This document shows positions 42,670 through 51,302 of a DNA stretch of 64,000 nucleotides, one piece after another (the stretch's first letter is position 1; the number at the start of each line of letters is the position of its first letter). Source of the stretch: Bacteroidaceae bacterium. GTDB lineage: Bacteria > Bacteroidota > Bacteroidia > Bacteroidales > Bacteroidaceae. The notes under the pieces were generated by a model. It was not told the DNA's origin. It saw nothing but the letters and a program-made list of their open reading frames with translations, and did not search any database. The position numbers and the translations under genes are program-made. The stretch lies in NCBI GenBank assembly GCA_017442855.1, contig JAFSPM010000032.1, positions 62,001 to 126,000 on the forward strand. The letters are read 5' to 3'.

Positions 42670-43755
42670 TTAATAACTCATGCGGACACCGCATAACAGA
42701 TTCACATTGACAGCCTGTTCCGTACGCAAGGTGCGAGTGGTGCCATCGGTATCGAAATAATGCGAGACCGAAGGCTCGGCATATACCGCTAGGTTGTCAG
42801 TAAACTTATACCGCACACCCAAGCCAGCCGTAGCCGCCAACTGCACAGGTTCCTCGCTGAAGCTCTTACCCAGCAGTTTCTCCACCACGCCACCAACGGT
42901 AGCATACACATCCACCTTCTTACCTTCAGTCAGATTCACATCCAACTTTACAGGCAGAGATAGTGATGACTGACTTTCGTCATTACTTACTGGCAGGTAG
43001 TTATACAACAAACCAGCCTCTACCGAAAGGGTCTTGTTGAGCTTTCGCTCCACCGTCATGCCGGCTGTCAACGGCATATTGTAGTCACCCTTAGGGAGAG
43101 ACGATCCAAACGCTGGTTTCAATGCCCAGCCCGATTTCTTATCATTTACTGCCACTGTAGTTGCAGTTTCATTACTTCCTTCACTTACCAAGTTGCCATT
43201 AGAAGCATTGGTCAATCCATTATTGGGCTTCCCCCCATTGAAATAGCCACGTTCTATAATCTGGAAAGTCACCTCTACAGGCACCATCTCATCATCATCG
43301 TCAGCCTCAGCCTCGTCAAACGATGCAGGCTCCAAACCGTTGACCGATGACCGTTGATCATTGAGCATGGAACGTTGAGCAGCAGCTACAGGCTCTGCCA
43401 CCTTATTATATATAATAGGTGTGTCTCCCTCGGGCAGGTTACTCTCTGGAGAGGTCTCCAACTTGGCTGACACATCAGAAAAAGCTTGTTGAATATCTTG
43501 TTCCTGAGAATTGAGGTACCAGAAGGCTACCGACCCAAGGGCCAGCACCAACAAGACAGAAGCAGCTGCCATCCACCTACGATAGATAGGCCTGAGTACG
43601 GCACGCTTAGTAGGCACTTCCTCCATCGGCGTTGTCATCACAGCAGAGAGGTCTTTCTCCAAGTCCTCCCAGAAACCCTCCTTCACGGGCATCTTTGCTT
43701 CGCCTAAGCTTTGGAACAGTGCTGAAAAGTCATCTTTCTCCTTCATGCTCGACAT
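42670..43755 (-). CDS. Membrane protein with anti-sigma-like start and outer-membrane beta-barrel end
   Basis: 361 residues. A soluble N-terminal segment (about 1-65), one membrane helix (about 66-84, AAASVLLVLALGSVAFWYL), an acidic low-complexity linker (about 95-190), and a C-terminal porin-like beta barrel (about 205-361, for example GLGVRYKFTDNLAVYAEP) ending in NLLCGVRMSY. The N-terminal part sits where an anti-sigma domain would be, and the gene overlaps the ECF sigma gene by about 20 bases. An anti-sigma factor fused to a barrel would be strange; a periplasmic barrel-like sensor is an alternative. ATG 43746 is a possible later start. Confidence 0.7.
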   Translation of the reverse strand: MSSMKEKDDFSALFQSLGEAKMPVKEGFWEDLEKDLSAVMTTPMEEVPTKRAVLRPIYRRWMAAASVLLVLALGSVAFWYLNSQEQDIQQAFSDVSAKLETSPESNLPEGDTPIIYNKVAEPVAAAQRSMLNDQRSSVNGLEPASFDEAEADDDDEMVPVEVTFQIIERGYFNGGKPNNGLTNASNGNLVSEGSNETATTVAVNDKKSGWALKPAFGSSLPKGDYNMPLTAGMTVERKLNKTLSVEAGLLYNYLPVSNDESQSSLSLPVKLDVNLTEGKKVDVYATVGGVVEKLLGKSFSEEPVQLAATAGLGVRYKFTDNLAVYAEPSVSHYFDTDGTTRTLRTEQAVNVNLLCGVRMSY

Positions 43756-44347
43756 ATTGTTTAATCTTTTTTGCTAACAAACTCTTCGCATATCGGAATT
43801 GAGACTTTGATGTATCTGGCTTGATGTGCAGCAGGTCGGCTATCTCCTTGTGCGACTTGTCCTCGAAGACAAAAAGGTTAAACACCATCCTGCATCCTTC
43901 GGGCAACTGTGCCACCATGTTCATCAGGGTTTCCTCGTCTATCCCCCTGGCTTCGGCCATCACCGCCTTCTCATCCACATCGGGCAGGTCAGGCAGCTCC
44001 TCGTTGTCCATCAGCAGCAGTCCGTTAGCATGCTTCCGCCTCATAAAGTCGATTGCCTGTGCGCTCATCACTTTGTACATCCAGCTCTTTAGTGCACTTT
44101 CACCTCGGAAAGTAAAGTGGGTGAAGATTTTGATGAACCCGTCGTGCAACACATCGTGAGCGTCGTCCAAGTTACCGGTATAACGATAGCAAACGGCAAG
44201 CATTTGCTCCGCATATTGAGTGTATAGTTGCTTGCGAGCATCCGCATCGCCTTTTCTACACCCCTCCACCATTATCAACTCGTCGGCATTCACAACTAAC
44301 GGACCTACATCTATGCTCAATTCATGCTTTCTATTAGTAAGACGCAA
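43730..44347 (-). CDS. ECF-type RNA polymerase sigma factor
   Basis: 205 residues if TTG 44347 is used; GTG 44293 or ATG 44272 are better codons and leave sigma region 2 whole. Region 2: YTQYAEQMLAVCYRYTGNLDDAHDVLHDGF and WMYKVMSAQAIDFMRR; region 4: AQLPEGCRMVFNLFVFEDKSHKEIADLL, a typical HTH. It heads an operon with a membrane protein, DUF4943 and DUF4858 genes, and presumably directs their transcription when released from its regulator. Confidence 0.88.
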   Translation of the reverse strand: MRLTNRKHELSIDVGPLVVNADELIMVEGCRKGDADARKQLYTQYAEQMLAVCYRYTGNLDDAHDVLHDGFIKIFTHFTFRGESALKSWMYKVMSAQAIDFMRRKHANGLLLMDNEELPDLPDVDEKAVMAEARGIDEETLMNMVAQLPEGCRMVFNLFVFEDKSHKEIADLLHIKPDTSKSQFRYAKSLLAKKIKQYVEHEGER

Positions 44348-44398
44348 AGAGAGCCAGAAAGGAGGTAAGGGTTTTTGTTAAAAAGTATTAAAGCAACA

Positions 44399-45247
44399 TC
44401 AGCAGGCCTTGAAACTCATGTCAAGTCCCTTGACAGAGTGTGTCAGTGCCCCTACAGAGATATAGTCCACCCCACACTCAGCATAGTCACGCAGGGTATC
44501 AAAGGTAATACCGCCAGACGATTCCGTTTCAAAACGGCCACCCACCATCTCTACAGCCTTGCGTGTCATCTCGGGCGTGAAGTTGTCGAACATGATACGA
44601 TCAACACCTCCCAAGTCCAGCACCTGCTGCAGTTCGTCGAAGTTGCGCACCTCAATCTCTATCTTCAGGTTCTTGCCTTTAGCCTTGCAGTATTCCTTGG
44701 CACGTGTAATCGCCTTGTCTATGCCCCCGGCAAAATCCACATGATTGTCTTTCAGCAATATCATGTCGAACAAGCCAATACGATGGTTCATGCCCCCACC
44801 AATCTTCACCGCCATCTTTTCCAGAATACGCATACCAGGAGTAGTCTTTCGCGTATCCAGTACATGGGTGTGTGTGCCTTCCAGTCGCGACTGGTATCTA
44901 TGCGTCATGGTAGCTATGCCACTCATGCGCTGCATAATGTTCAGCATCAAACGTTCGGTTTGCAAGAGGCTCTGCACCTTGCCCTCCACCACCATCGCCA
45001 CATCGCCAGGCTTCACGGGCGTTCCGTCTTCTATAAAAACCGTCACCTTCAGTTCGGGGTCAAAACGGTGAAACACCTCCTTGGCCACCTCAACGCCAGC
45101 CAAGATACCCTCCTCCTTGATGAGCAACTTCGACTTGCCCATGGCCGTTGCTGGGATACACGACAAAGTGGTGTGGTCGCCATCACCAATATCTTCTGCA
45201 AACGACAGATCAATCAGTCTGTCTATCAATTCTCTTTCTTTTTCCAT
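44399..45247 (-). CDS. nadC: Nicotinate-nucleotide pyrophosphorylase (carboxylating)
   Basis: 282 residues, usual length. Motifs: AEDIGDGDHTT, QRMSGIATMTHRY, LDTRKTTPGMRILEK, GGGMNHRIGLFDMILLKDNH and the C-terminal SSGGITFDTLRDYAECGVD. It joins quinolinate and PRPP to nicotinate mononucleotide in NAD synthesis. A TATCTTTG box on the minus strand (45270-45277) lies 22 bases upstream. Divergent from rlmH. Confidence 0.96.
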   Translation of the reverse strand: MEKERELIDRLIDLSFAEDIGDGDHTTLSCIPATAMGKSKLLIKEEGILAGVEVAKEVFHRFDPELKVTVFIEDGTPVKPGDVAMVVEGKVQSLLQTERLMLNIMQRMSGIATMTHRYQSRLEGTHTHVLDTRKTTPGMRILEKMAVKIGGGMNHRIGLFDMILLKDNHVDFAGGIDKAITRAKEYCKAKGKNLKIEIEVRNFDELQQVLDLGGVDRIMFDNFTPEMTRKAVEMVGGRFETESSGGITFDTLRDYAECGVDYISVGALTHSVKGLDMSFKAC

Positions 45248-45331
45248 ATCGTTAATATTTTATTTTCTACAAAGATAGACAAATATCTTAAAATATACTA
45301 ACTTTGGAAGCAGATTAAAAGCAAGAATAAC

Positions 45332-45805
45332 ATGAAGACGGTATTACTGGTAGTTGGAAAGACGGTGGAGAAGTATTATATCCAGGCGATAGAGGAATAT
45401 GTGCAGCGCACCAAGCACTATATCTCGTTCGATATAGAGGTCATTCCCGAACTGAAAAGTACCAAGAGCCTGAGTGAGGAACAGCAGAAAGAAAAAGAGG
45501 GAGAACTCATCCTAAAAGCCTTGCAGCCAGGAGATACAGTGGTCTTGCTCGACGAACATGGCAAGGAACTGCGTTCGGTGGAGTTTGCCGACTATATGAA
45601 GCGCAAACTAAACACCACCAACCGCCGCTTGGTGTTTGTCATCGGTGGCCCCTACGGCCTCTCACCTGCCGTCTATGAAGCTGCCCACGAAAAGCTGTCG
45701 CTCAGCAAGATGACCTTCTCTCACCAAATGATCCGCCTTATCTTCGTGGAGCAGCTCTACCGTGCCATGAGCATCCTGCACGGCAGTCCTTACCACCACG
45801 AGTAA
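45332..45805 (+). CDS. rlmH: 23S rRNA pseudouridine-1915 N3-methyltransferase
   Basis: 157 residues, SPOUT fold: VVLLDEHGKELRSVEFADY, FVIGGPYGLSPAVYEAA and the C-terminal HQMIRLIFVEQLYRAMSILHG with PYHHE end, all diagnostic of RlmH. It methylates pseudouridine 1915 of 23S rRNA. A TAACTTTG box is at 45299-45306. The stop is 4 bases from the convergent kinase gene. Confidence 0.96.
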   Translation: MKTVLLVVGKTVEKYYIQAIEEYVQRTKHYISFDIEVIPELKSTKSLSEEQQKEKEGELILKALQPGDTVVLLDEHGKELRSVEFADYMKRKLNTTNRRLVFVIGGPYGLSPAVYEAAHEKLSLSKMTFSHQMIRLIFVEQLYRAMSILHGSPYHHE

Positions 45806-45809
45806 GGCC

Positions 45810-46445
45810 TCAGCCTATATAGCTCAATATCAAATCAACAATCTCATCTTCGGTCTTACCTTCGGCAGAGATGACCAGCTGATAGTTTTTGGTGTCGTAG
45901 CGTGAAGTCTTGGTGTATTTCTTGACATAATTTTCACGCATCTTGTCAATCTTATCAATAGTCTTGCGTGCCTCTTCAGGCGTCATGTTTTGCTTGCGAG
46001 CCACACGCGCCACACGATACTCCATAGGAGCTTGGATAAGTATGTTTACATGATTGGGGTGATTACGGAACACAAAGAAGCCGCAACGACCGGTAATGAC
46101 ACATGATTCAGTCTCGGCAATGCCTTTCAGTATCTCTGTCTCGGCCTTGAATATATCATCGGTGGTTATCAGTTCTGGCTCCACGCCCATCTTTGCCTCA
46201 TAAGTATATACATCAATCTCACCTATGCGCATGATGCGTCCGAATTCTGCCCACCAACTTTGGTTTTGTCCTTTAAGTTTCTCGATTTCTTCTACGGTGA
46301 GGTGAAATCTCTTCTCAAGTTCTCTGATCAGTGCCTTGTCATAGAATCTCACACCCAACTTCTCGGCCAATTTCTTTCCGATGGTACGACCACCGCTGCC
46401 CAACTCGCGGTTAATCGCAATAACAAATTGTTCGTTCTTGTTCAT
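45810..46445 (-). CDS. Cytidylate kinase-like family protein
   Basis: 211 residues from ATG 46445 (MNKNEQFVIAINRELGSGG); the frame is open 21 codons further but starts there are poor. P-loop variant NRELGSGGRTIGKKLAEKLG, then GRCGFFVFRNHP and RVARKQNMTPEEARKTIDK, as in the cytidylate_kin2 family, which is widespread in Bacteroidetes and Firmicutes. A nucleotide or other small-molecule kinase in the cytoplasm; the substrate is uncertain. TATCTTTG on the minus strand at 46472-46479. Confidence 0.88.
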   Translation of the reverse strand: MNKNEQFVIAINRELGSGGRTIGKKLAEKLGVRFYDKALIRELEKRFHLTVEEIEKLKGQNQSWWAEFGRIMRIGEIDVYTYEAKMGVEPELITTDDIFKAETEILKGIAETESCVITGRCGFFVFRNHPNHVNILIQAPMEYRVARVARKQNMTPEEARKTIDKIDKMRENYVKKYTKTSRYDTKNYQLVISAEGKTEDEIVDLILSYIG

Positions 46446-46556
46446 AGTATTAGTTTTTGCTGTTATTACTGCAAAGATAAATAAAAAAAGAAAAACAGCT
46501 ATCTTCACAGGCAGCTATTTTTAAAGAAGTCAAATAAATTAATTTAATATTTTTCG

Positions 46557-46564
46557 TAACTTTG
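46557..46564 (+). promoter_or_regulatory. -7 box (TAACTTTG) before the GG-leader peptide
   Basis: Matches TAnnTTTG; 56 bases before ATG 46621. No clear TTTG 19-21 bases upstream. Confidence 0.4.
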
Positions 46565-46620
46565 GATAAGTTACTCCGAGATTTTCCGCAACTATGCATC
46601 AGAGCTAAAACTATAAGATT

Positions 46621-46854
46621 ATGGAAGAGCAGAAAAACAACAAGCGAGTACTGAGCATTAAACTCGACAACGATGTGAAGAAGCTCTCTATCACTGGCAC
46701 GAACAGTGACGAGAAAGTAGTAATGCGCCAGGAACTGAACAAGGACGACTTGGAGCAGGCAACAGGAGGTGCAAAAGCTATTAATGGTCAATGTCCACCA
46801 AGGCATTTTTATAACGTCATGATTTTGTTTTTACACAACTTTACAATAACTTGA
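46621..46854 (+). CDS. Double-glycine leader peptide (bacteriocin/RiPP-type precursor)
   Basis: 77 residues. The first 50 are polar and charged and end QELNKDDLEQATGG (Gly49-Gly50), the classic double-glycine leader with acidic and hydrophobic residues spaced before the cut site. The 27-residue remainder, AKAINGQCPPRHFYN then a hydrophobic tail, has one Cys. Such precursors are normally cut and exported by C39-type ABC transporters, but none is in this window. It may be a lone peptide, or its tail may have diverged or shifted frame. A terminator follows at 46965. Confidence 0.6.
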   Translation: MEEQKNNKRVLSIKLDNDVKKLSITGTNSDEKVVMRQELNKDDLEQATGGAKAINGQCPPRHFYNVMILFLHNFTIT

Positions 46855-46964
46855 AGACAATATCCATCTCGGGGAAAAAATAAAAATACTTTATACTCGC
46901 ATCCTTACCTTTGTGAGGTATAACCTTGCATTCTATTTTTGACTTCGTGAATGGTTGATTAAAT

Positions 46965-46992
46965 AGGCGGTCTGTGAAGATCGCCTTTTTAT
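46965..46992 (+). terminator. Hairpin with T-run
   Basis: AGGCGGTC (46965-46972) pairs with GATCGCCT (46979-46986) with one G-T pair, followed by TTTTATG. About 110 bases after the GG-peptide stop and 50 bases after a separate TACCTTTG box (46906-46913). Confidence 0.7.
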
Positions 46993-47022
46993 GTTTTTAT
47001 ACATACAAAAAAAGATAAGTTT

Positions 47023-47043
47023 TGATGTGGACCCCGAAAGTTT
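47023..47043. repeat. Sequence resembling an IS end
   Basis: TGATGTGGACCCCGAAAGTTT resembles the terminal repeat of the IS at 24698-26145 (TGATATG then CCCC and AAAGTT). There is no transposase nearby. It may be a solo end left by an excised element or chance similarity. Confidence 0.25.
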
Positions 47044-47050
47044 CCTTTAA

Positions 47051-48361
47051 CTACCAACCAAGTTGACTGAGGCCCGCATCTTTGTACCATGAGGTGGCAT
47101 GGTAGGACTTATCCATGTCATCAGAGATGTCGTTGGTCTTGGGAATGTAATGAGTGATGCCATGGGCCGTCTCCATAGAGAACCAGCGACTGGCACTGGA
47201 GTAGTATTTGGGGGTGGTGTGCCATGCTACGAGGGCATGCTGATAGACATTGAGCCACGTAGCGAAAGCATCTTCTTTCATCAAGGTCTTCATGATATCT
47301 ACCATGTCGAAATTATAATGCCTATCGACGAAGTTACGACGGTCGTAGGGGAAGATGGCATTGCGCAGGGCTACGTTGTCAACGCCTGCAACGCCTTTCA
47401 ACCCCTCGGCAGTAGCTTTGGCCAGCGCTTCGAGCACACCGCAATCTACCACACCGATGGTGACGCCTCCATGCCAACTGTCGTTGGTGGGGATGCCGTT
47501 GTTATCGCCTTCATAGCGCTGGTTGTAATAGTCGAAGAATGCTTGTCCCATACCCACAGGCACATTGTTGTCAGACAACATGGCAACCAACATGGTGTCG
47601 TAGGGCGCTCCTGGACCAGGGGTCTCTGTGGGCGAGGCAATAATATACTTGGTGCAGTTGCGCAGCTCATACGCCACCTCCATGGAAAGCATATAGCAGG
47701 CATCGAACATCACAAAGTCGAACTTCTGTCCCAAAGATGACAAGGCTTCTGCCAACCCGGATATAGTTGTCTTGCCACGAGCATCGCCCGATAGCGTACC
47801 ATTCTGTTGGTCAATGCCGATATATTGCCAACCATCACCATGTGACCAATAGACAAAGCCATAGCTGTTGGCAGGGTAATTGGTAGTGGCAAAGCTGATG
47901 ACCTCCTTGATTACTGCCGGGTCGGTAGATAACACATCGGTATCAAACTTCTTTACTTCCACGAGCATCGTCTTGCCATCGACCGACTTCCCCAGTCGCC
48001 AAATGGTAGGCAGAAAATCATCATCGCTTTTATCAGCAAAGATCAATACGTGATTCTGATTCAGCAAATGGGCATCCAGCTGCGCAGCGCCAGCCAGCAT
48101 CTCGGCAAAGTCGCCCGACTCCCCATTGGTCTTCAGCAAGAAGCTTAACGAGTTGTCGCCCGCCATATAGAGAATAATCGTGCGAGGAAGCTTATTGACC
48201 GGCGAAAGGTCAGGTATGGGTATCTGAGCAGCTGTAGGAGCTGAGGCAGGAGCAGGTGTATTGGAAGGCTCAGTGGTAGCAGACGAACCTTTGTCTCCGC
48301 ATGCACAACACACACAGAGAGACAACGACAGACATGCTATATGTAGCCACCATGACTTCAT
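47051..48361 (-). CDS. Clostripain-family (C11) peptidase lipoprotein 1
   Basis: 436 residues: signal with lipobox CCAC, a Ser/Pro/Ala/Thr-rich linker, then a C11 caspase-like core. Catalytic His in YWSHGDGW and Cys in FDACYMLSMEVAYEL, with the start strand RTIILYMAGDNSL. Ends WYKDAGLSQLGW. Known C11 enzymes cut after Arg or Lys; some activate toxins. The next gene upstream is a close paralogue with the same ending, so the pair arose by tandem duplication. Gap between them 3 bases. Confidence 0.9.
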   Translation of the reverse strand: MKSWWLHIACLSLSLCVCCACGDKGSSATTEPSNTPAPASAPTAAQIPIPDLSPVNKLPRTIILYMAGDNSLSFLLKTNGESGDFAEMLAGAAQLDAHLLNQNHVLIFADKSDDDFLPTIWRLGKSVDGKTMLVEVKKFDTDVLSTDPAVIKEVISFATTNYPANSYGFVYWSHGDGWQYIGIDQQNGTLSGDARGKTTISGLAEALSSLGQKFDFVMFDACYMLSMEVAYELRNCTKYIIASPTETPGPGAPYDTMLVAMLSDNNVPVGMGQAFFDYYNQRYEGDNNGIPTNDSWHGGVTIGVVDCGVLEALAKATAEGLKGVAGVDNVALRNAIFPYDRRNFVDRHYNFDMVDIMKTLMKEDAFATWLNVYQHALVAWHTTPKYYSSASRWFSMETAHGITHYIPKTNDISDDMDKSYHATSWYKDAGLSQLGW

Positions 48362-48364
48362 GAC

Positions 48365-49699
48365 TTACCAACCCAACTGACTTAACCCAGCAGCCTTATA
48401 CCACGATGTTTTTTGATACTCGGCATCTCTGGTTGCGGAGTAGCCACCTGCCGGAATGTAATGGGAAACACCATTGGTGCCTTCCATGGAGAACAGGCCC
48501 ACTGACGCATTGGACGAATAGTTTTTCGGTGTAGTATTCCAATATGGCAACGCATCCTGAAAGGCTTTTTTCCACTCATCCACTCCTACAGGGTCAAGCA
48601 CCTTCTCCATCAGTTGCACCATATCGTAGTAACCAACATGACCGCTACTTCGTTTGTCGTAATCGAATACTTCGCTGCGCAAGGTATTGAGGTTAGGAGT
48701 AGATGAAAGATGTGCCTTGGTCACATCAGCCAACTTATCCAGTTTCGTACAATCGATTACACCCATTGACACACCACCCGTCCAGTTGGCGTTGGTGTTC
48801 TTGACATTAGGATTGTACTTATCGTTGTAATATTTGAAATAAGTCTCCGCCATCTTTATCGCTGCTTGCGACGAGGTAAACATCGTGGGCACTATGTCAG
48901 TGTAAGGAGCACCAGGACCTGGGGTTTCCGTAGGAGAGGAAATAATATAGTCGGCACAGTCCTTCAACTCGTAAGCCGTTTCCAATGAAAGCATGAAGCA
49001 AGCATCGAACATGATGAAGTCGAACTTCTTAGGAGCTTGTTTCAGCACTTCTGCCATCTCGGGGATGCCCGACTTATAATCAGCTGATTTATTATTCCAA
49101 TCAACGCCCATCCACCGTAGCGGAGAGGTAGAACGGATGGCCACATTCTCATACTTACCTGGCAGCCATCCTTCGCCATGCGACCAATACAAGAGGCCGT
49201 AGCTCTTGGCTGGGAACTCGGTAAAGGCCTTGTTCATCACCTCTTTCAAAATGGTGGGCTCAGTAAACGTAATCTCCTGGGGATACTCATAGATAAGTTC
49301 CTCCTCAGTAGTAATCACCAGCGTTTTGTTATCAGGGTCGGTATCTGACGCCTTCACCTCGCCTTTCTTTATCAGACGGTAAAGCTTAGGATGCACGGAG
49401 GCTGAATACTGGTCGTAGAAAACCAACAGGTTGTTATGGCTATAGAGACTGTTATTCAATGTCTTGATGGCTTCTGCCATCTCAGCCAAATCGTCGGCAG
49501 CAAAACCATCACGCCCCAGATTATTGTCGCCACCCATGTATAAGAGTACCGTACGGTCGGCCACAGAACCATGTGCCGGCGGATCAGGTACTACAAAAGG
49601 CTCAGGACCAGGATCGGGGTCATCTTCTTTACTACATGCCGTGATGAGCAACATGGAGGGAATGAGCCAAAGATATAAGAGTAAGTTTTTGATAGACAT
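48365..49699 (-). CDS. Clostripain-family (C11) peptidase lipoprotein 2
   Basis: 444 residues: lipobox ITAC, acidic DDPDPGPEP linker, C11 core with RTVLLYMGGDNNLG, His in LYWSHGEGW and Cys in MFDACFMLSLETAYEL, ending WYKAAGLSQLGW. A substrate-recognition insert between strands (PLRWMGVDWNNKSAD) differs from the neighbour. Secreted lipoprotein protease. It follows a small exported protein gene by 12 bases and is presumably cotranscribed with it. Confidence 0.9.
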   Translation of the reverse strand: MSIKNLLLYLWLIPSMLLITACSKEDDPDPGPEPFVVPDPPAHGSVADRTVLLYMGGDNNLGRDGFAADDLAEMAEAIKTLNNSLYSHNNLLVFYDQYSASVHPKLYRLIKKGEVKASDTDPDNKTLVITTEEELIYEYPQEITFTEPTILKEVMNKAFTEFPAKSYGLLYWSHGEGWLPGKYENVAIRSTSPLRWMGVDWNNKSADYKSGIPEMAEVLKQAPKKFDFIMFDACFMLSLETAYELKDCADYIISSPTETPGPGAPYTDIVPTMFTSSQAAIKMAETYFKYYNDKYNPNVKNTNANWTGGVSMGVIDCTKLDKLADVTKAHLSSTPNLNTLRSEVFDYDKRSSGHVGYYDMVQLMEKVLDPVGVDEWKKAFQDALPYWNTTPKNYSSNASVGLFSMEGTNGVSHYIPAGGYSATRDAEYQKTSWYKAAGLSQLGW

Positions 49700-49711
49700 T
49701 TATACTAAAAG

Positions 49712-50122
49712 TTAAAGTTCTTCTGGCTTGGTGAACTTGAAATCATTCTCCTTAACCTCTATCAGTTTGATAGCATCTTTAGTGAGACGATTCTTCACCT
49801 TTGCCAGTCGCTTTTCCAGCTTGTTTTTCTTTGTGTTGAACAACATCATGCAGGTATAGTTTTGCCTGCCCTGTTCGGCCAGATAATCGCGTAACTGGAA
49901 TGAATAGCCAGAACGGCGATGGAGGTAGCGCTTGCGGTCGAGCTCGGTATCATTCAGTTCCTGCATCTCAGTATAATAGGCCACAGAGTCGTTGAAAGAC
50001 GCCGCTACACCTACCATATAAACGGTGGTCTTGTAAACTTTAGGGGCCTTAGGTTCCTTGGCCGATGCCTGTGTTACGACAAAGACCAACATGATAGCGA
50101 AAAATATTCTAATAAATTTCAT
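49712..50122 (-). CDS. Small exported protein, unknown
   Basis: 136 residues from ATG 50122 (MKFIRIFFAIMLVFVV). Signal peptide ending ASA-KEP, then a mixed alpha/beta body with TTVYMVGVAASFNDSVAYYT and a Lys-rich helix KKNKLEKRLAKVKNRL. No family recognised. First gene of the minus-strand unit with the two C11 peptidases; a TACCTTCG box (50153-50160, minus strand) may be its -7 element. Confidence 0.6.
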   Translation of the reverse strand: MKFIRIFFAIMLVFVVTQASAKEPKAPKVYKTTVYMVGVAASFNDSVAYYTEMQELNDTELDRKRYLHRRSGYSFQLRDYLAEQGRQNYTCMMLFNTKKNKLEKRLAKVKNRLTKDAIKLIEVKENDFKFTKPEEL

Positions 50123-50166
50123 ATATTCCAATAGTAAGCATATTATACGGTGCGAAGGTACGAAAA

Positions 50167-50203
50167 AAAACCGGTATTCCTATAAAGGAGTACCGGTTTT
50201 TAA
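50167..50203 (-). terminator. rpoD terminator
   Basis: AAAACCGGTA and TACCGGTTTT, with inner TCCT/AGGA pairs, give a long hairpin. On the minus strand eight Ts follow. It lies 25-60 bases after the rpoD stop and could also stop transcripts from the other side. Confidence 0.85.
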
Positions 50204-50228
50204 TCTTTTTTGGAATTGATATGGCTAT

Positions 50229-51089
50229 TTATCCCAAATAAGCCTTGAGCAACTTACTACGATTACTTTGTCTTAATCTTCTGATTGCCTTTTCCTTAAT
50301 CTGACGAACACGCTCACGGGTGAGACCAAACTTGTCGCCGATTTCCTCTAATGTCATTTCCTGCTGACCGATGCCAAAGAACATCTGGATGATATCCTTT
50401 TCGCGTTCGGTTAACGTAGAAAGCGCTCTATCAATTTCCTTCGCAAGAGACTCGTTCACCAATTCACGGTCGGCCATTGGAGAGTCGTCGTTAGGCAACA
50501 CGTCCAGCAAGCTGTTGTCCTCTCCTTCTACGAAAGGAGCATCAACAGAGATGTGGCGACCTGACACCTTGAGGGTATCTGCCACCTTGTCAACTGGGAC
50601 ATCCAGCGTTTCTGCCAGTTCCTCTGCCGACGGACGACGCTCGTTCTCCTGCTCAAACTTAGACAGGGCCTTACTGATTTTGTTCAGTGAACCCACCTGG
50701 TTCAAAGGCAGACGTACGATGCGCGACTGTTCGGCAAGGGCTTGCAAGATTGACTGACGGATCCACCAAACGGCATAGCTGATAAACTTAAAACCACGCG
50801 TTTCATCAAACTTCTCGGCTGCCTTAATCAATCCGAGGTTACCCTCATTGATCAAGTCAGGCAAACTAAGACCTTGATTCTGATACTGTTTTGCAACAGA
50901 CACTACGAAACGCAGATTAGCACGTGTCAGCCTTTCCAAAGCCTCACGGTCACCCTTTCGGATGCGCTGAGCCAGTTCTACTTCTTCTTCTACAGTAATC
51001 AATCCTTCACGACCTATCTCCTGCAGATATTTGTCAAGCGACTGACTTTCGCGATTGGTGATACTTTTGGTAATCTTTAATTGTCTCAT
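50229..51089 (-). CDS. rpoD: Primary RNA polymerase sigma factor
   Basis: 286 residues, short for a housekeeping sigma but standard in Bacteroidetes, which lack region 1.1. Region 1.2 [16 protein letters not shown], region 2 [28 protein letters not shown] and [13 protein letters not shown], region 3, and region 4 [25 protein letters not shown]. It recognises the TTTG/TAnnTTTG promoters found throughout this window. Own promoter at 51115-51146. Confidence 0.97.
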   Translation of the reverse strand: MRQLKITKSITNRESQSLDKYLQEIGREGLITVEEEVELAQRIRKGDREALERLTRANLRFVVSVAKQYQNQGLSLPDLINEGNLGLIKAAEKFDETRGFKFISYAVWWIRQSILQALAEQSRIVRLPLNQVGSLNKISKALSKFEQENERRPSAEELAETLDVPVDKVADTLKVSGRHISVDAPFVEGEDNSLLDVLPNDDSPMADRELVNESLAKEIDRALSTLTEREKDIIQMFFGIGQQEMTLEEIGDKFGLTRERVRQIKEKAIRRLRQSNRSKLLKAYLG

Positions 51090-51114
51090 TCTTTCAAAAA
51101 ACCGAATTTGGGTA

Positions 51115-51146
51115 CAAAATTAGATAATATATTTATAATACCCAAA
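51115..51146 (-). promoter_or_regulatory. rpoD promoter
   Basis: On the minus strand TTTG (51143-51146), 20 bases, TAATTTTG (51115-51122), 25 bases before ATG 51089. The -33 element is part of the T-run of the htrA terminator. Confidence 0.75.
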
Positions 51147-51175
51147 AAGAGTGCCGACTTTTTTTGTCAGCACTC
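51143..51175 (-). terminator. htrA terminator
   Basis: GAGTGCTGAC and GTCGGCACTC (minus strand; one G-T pair) with a 7-A loop, then TTTTTG. 51176-51302 between this and htrA holds only short GGTCAA-type repeats (51278-51300). Confidence 0.85.
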
Positions 51176-51302
51176 TCTCTATATTTAATTAGTCAACGGT
51201 ATGCTTCGCATCAATTCTGTTGCGACTCGGCCAAATCGATGCAAGCATCTTTGGCACTCAATGCTTCAGAAAATCAACGGTCAATGGTCAACAGTCAACG
51301 TT

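Noticed and set aside
43340-43380. GTTGACC/GTTGATC-like repeats as an intergenic mobile repeat
   Set aside because: They lie within the coding sequence of the barrel protein and encode part of its linker, so repeat-like look may be chance or an old insertion; not enough to call.
44375-45301. A 308-codon plus-strand frame opposite nadC
   Set aside because: It is the antisense shadow of nadC, which has all family motifs; the shadow protein is rich in His and Gln and matches nothing.
47099-47740. A 213-codon plus-strand frame opposite the first C11 peptidase
   Set aside because: Antisense shadow of a clear peptidase gene.
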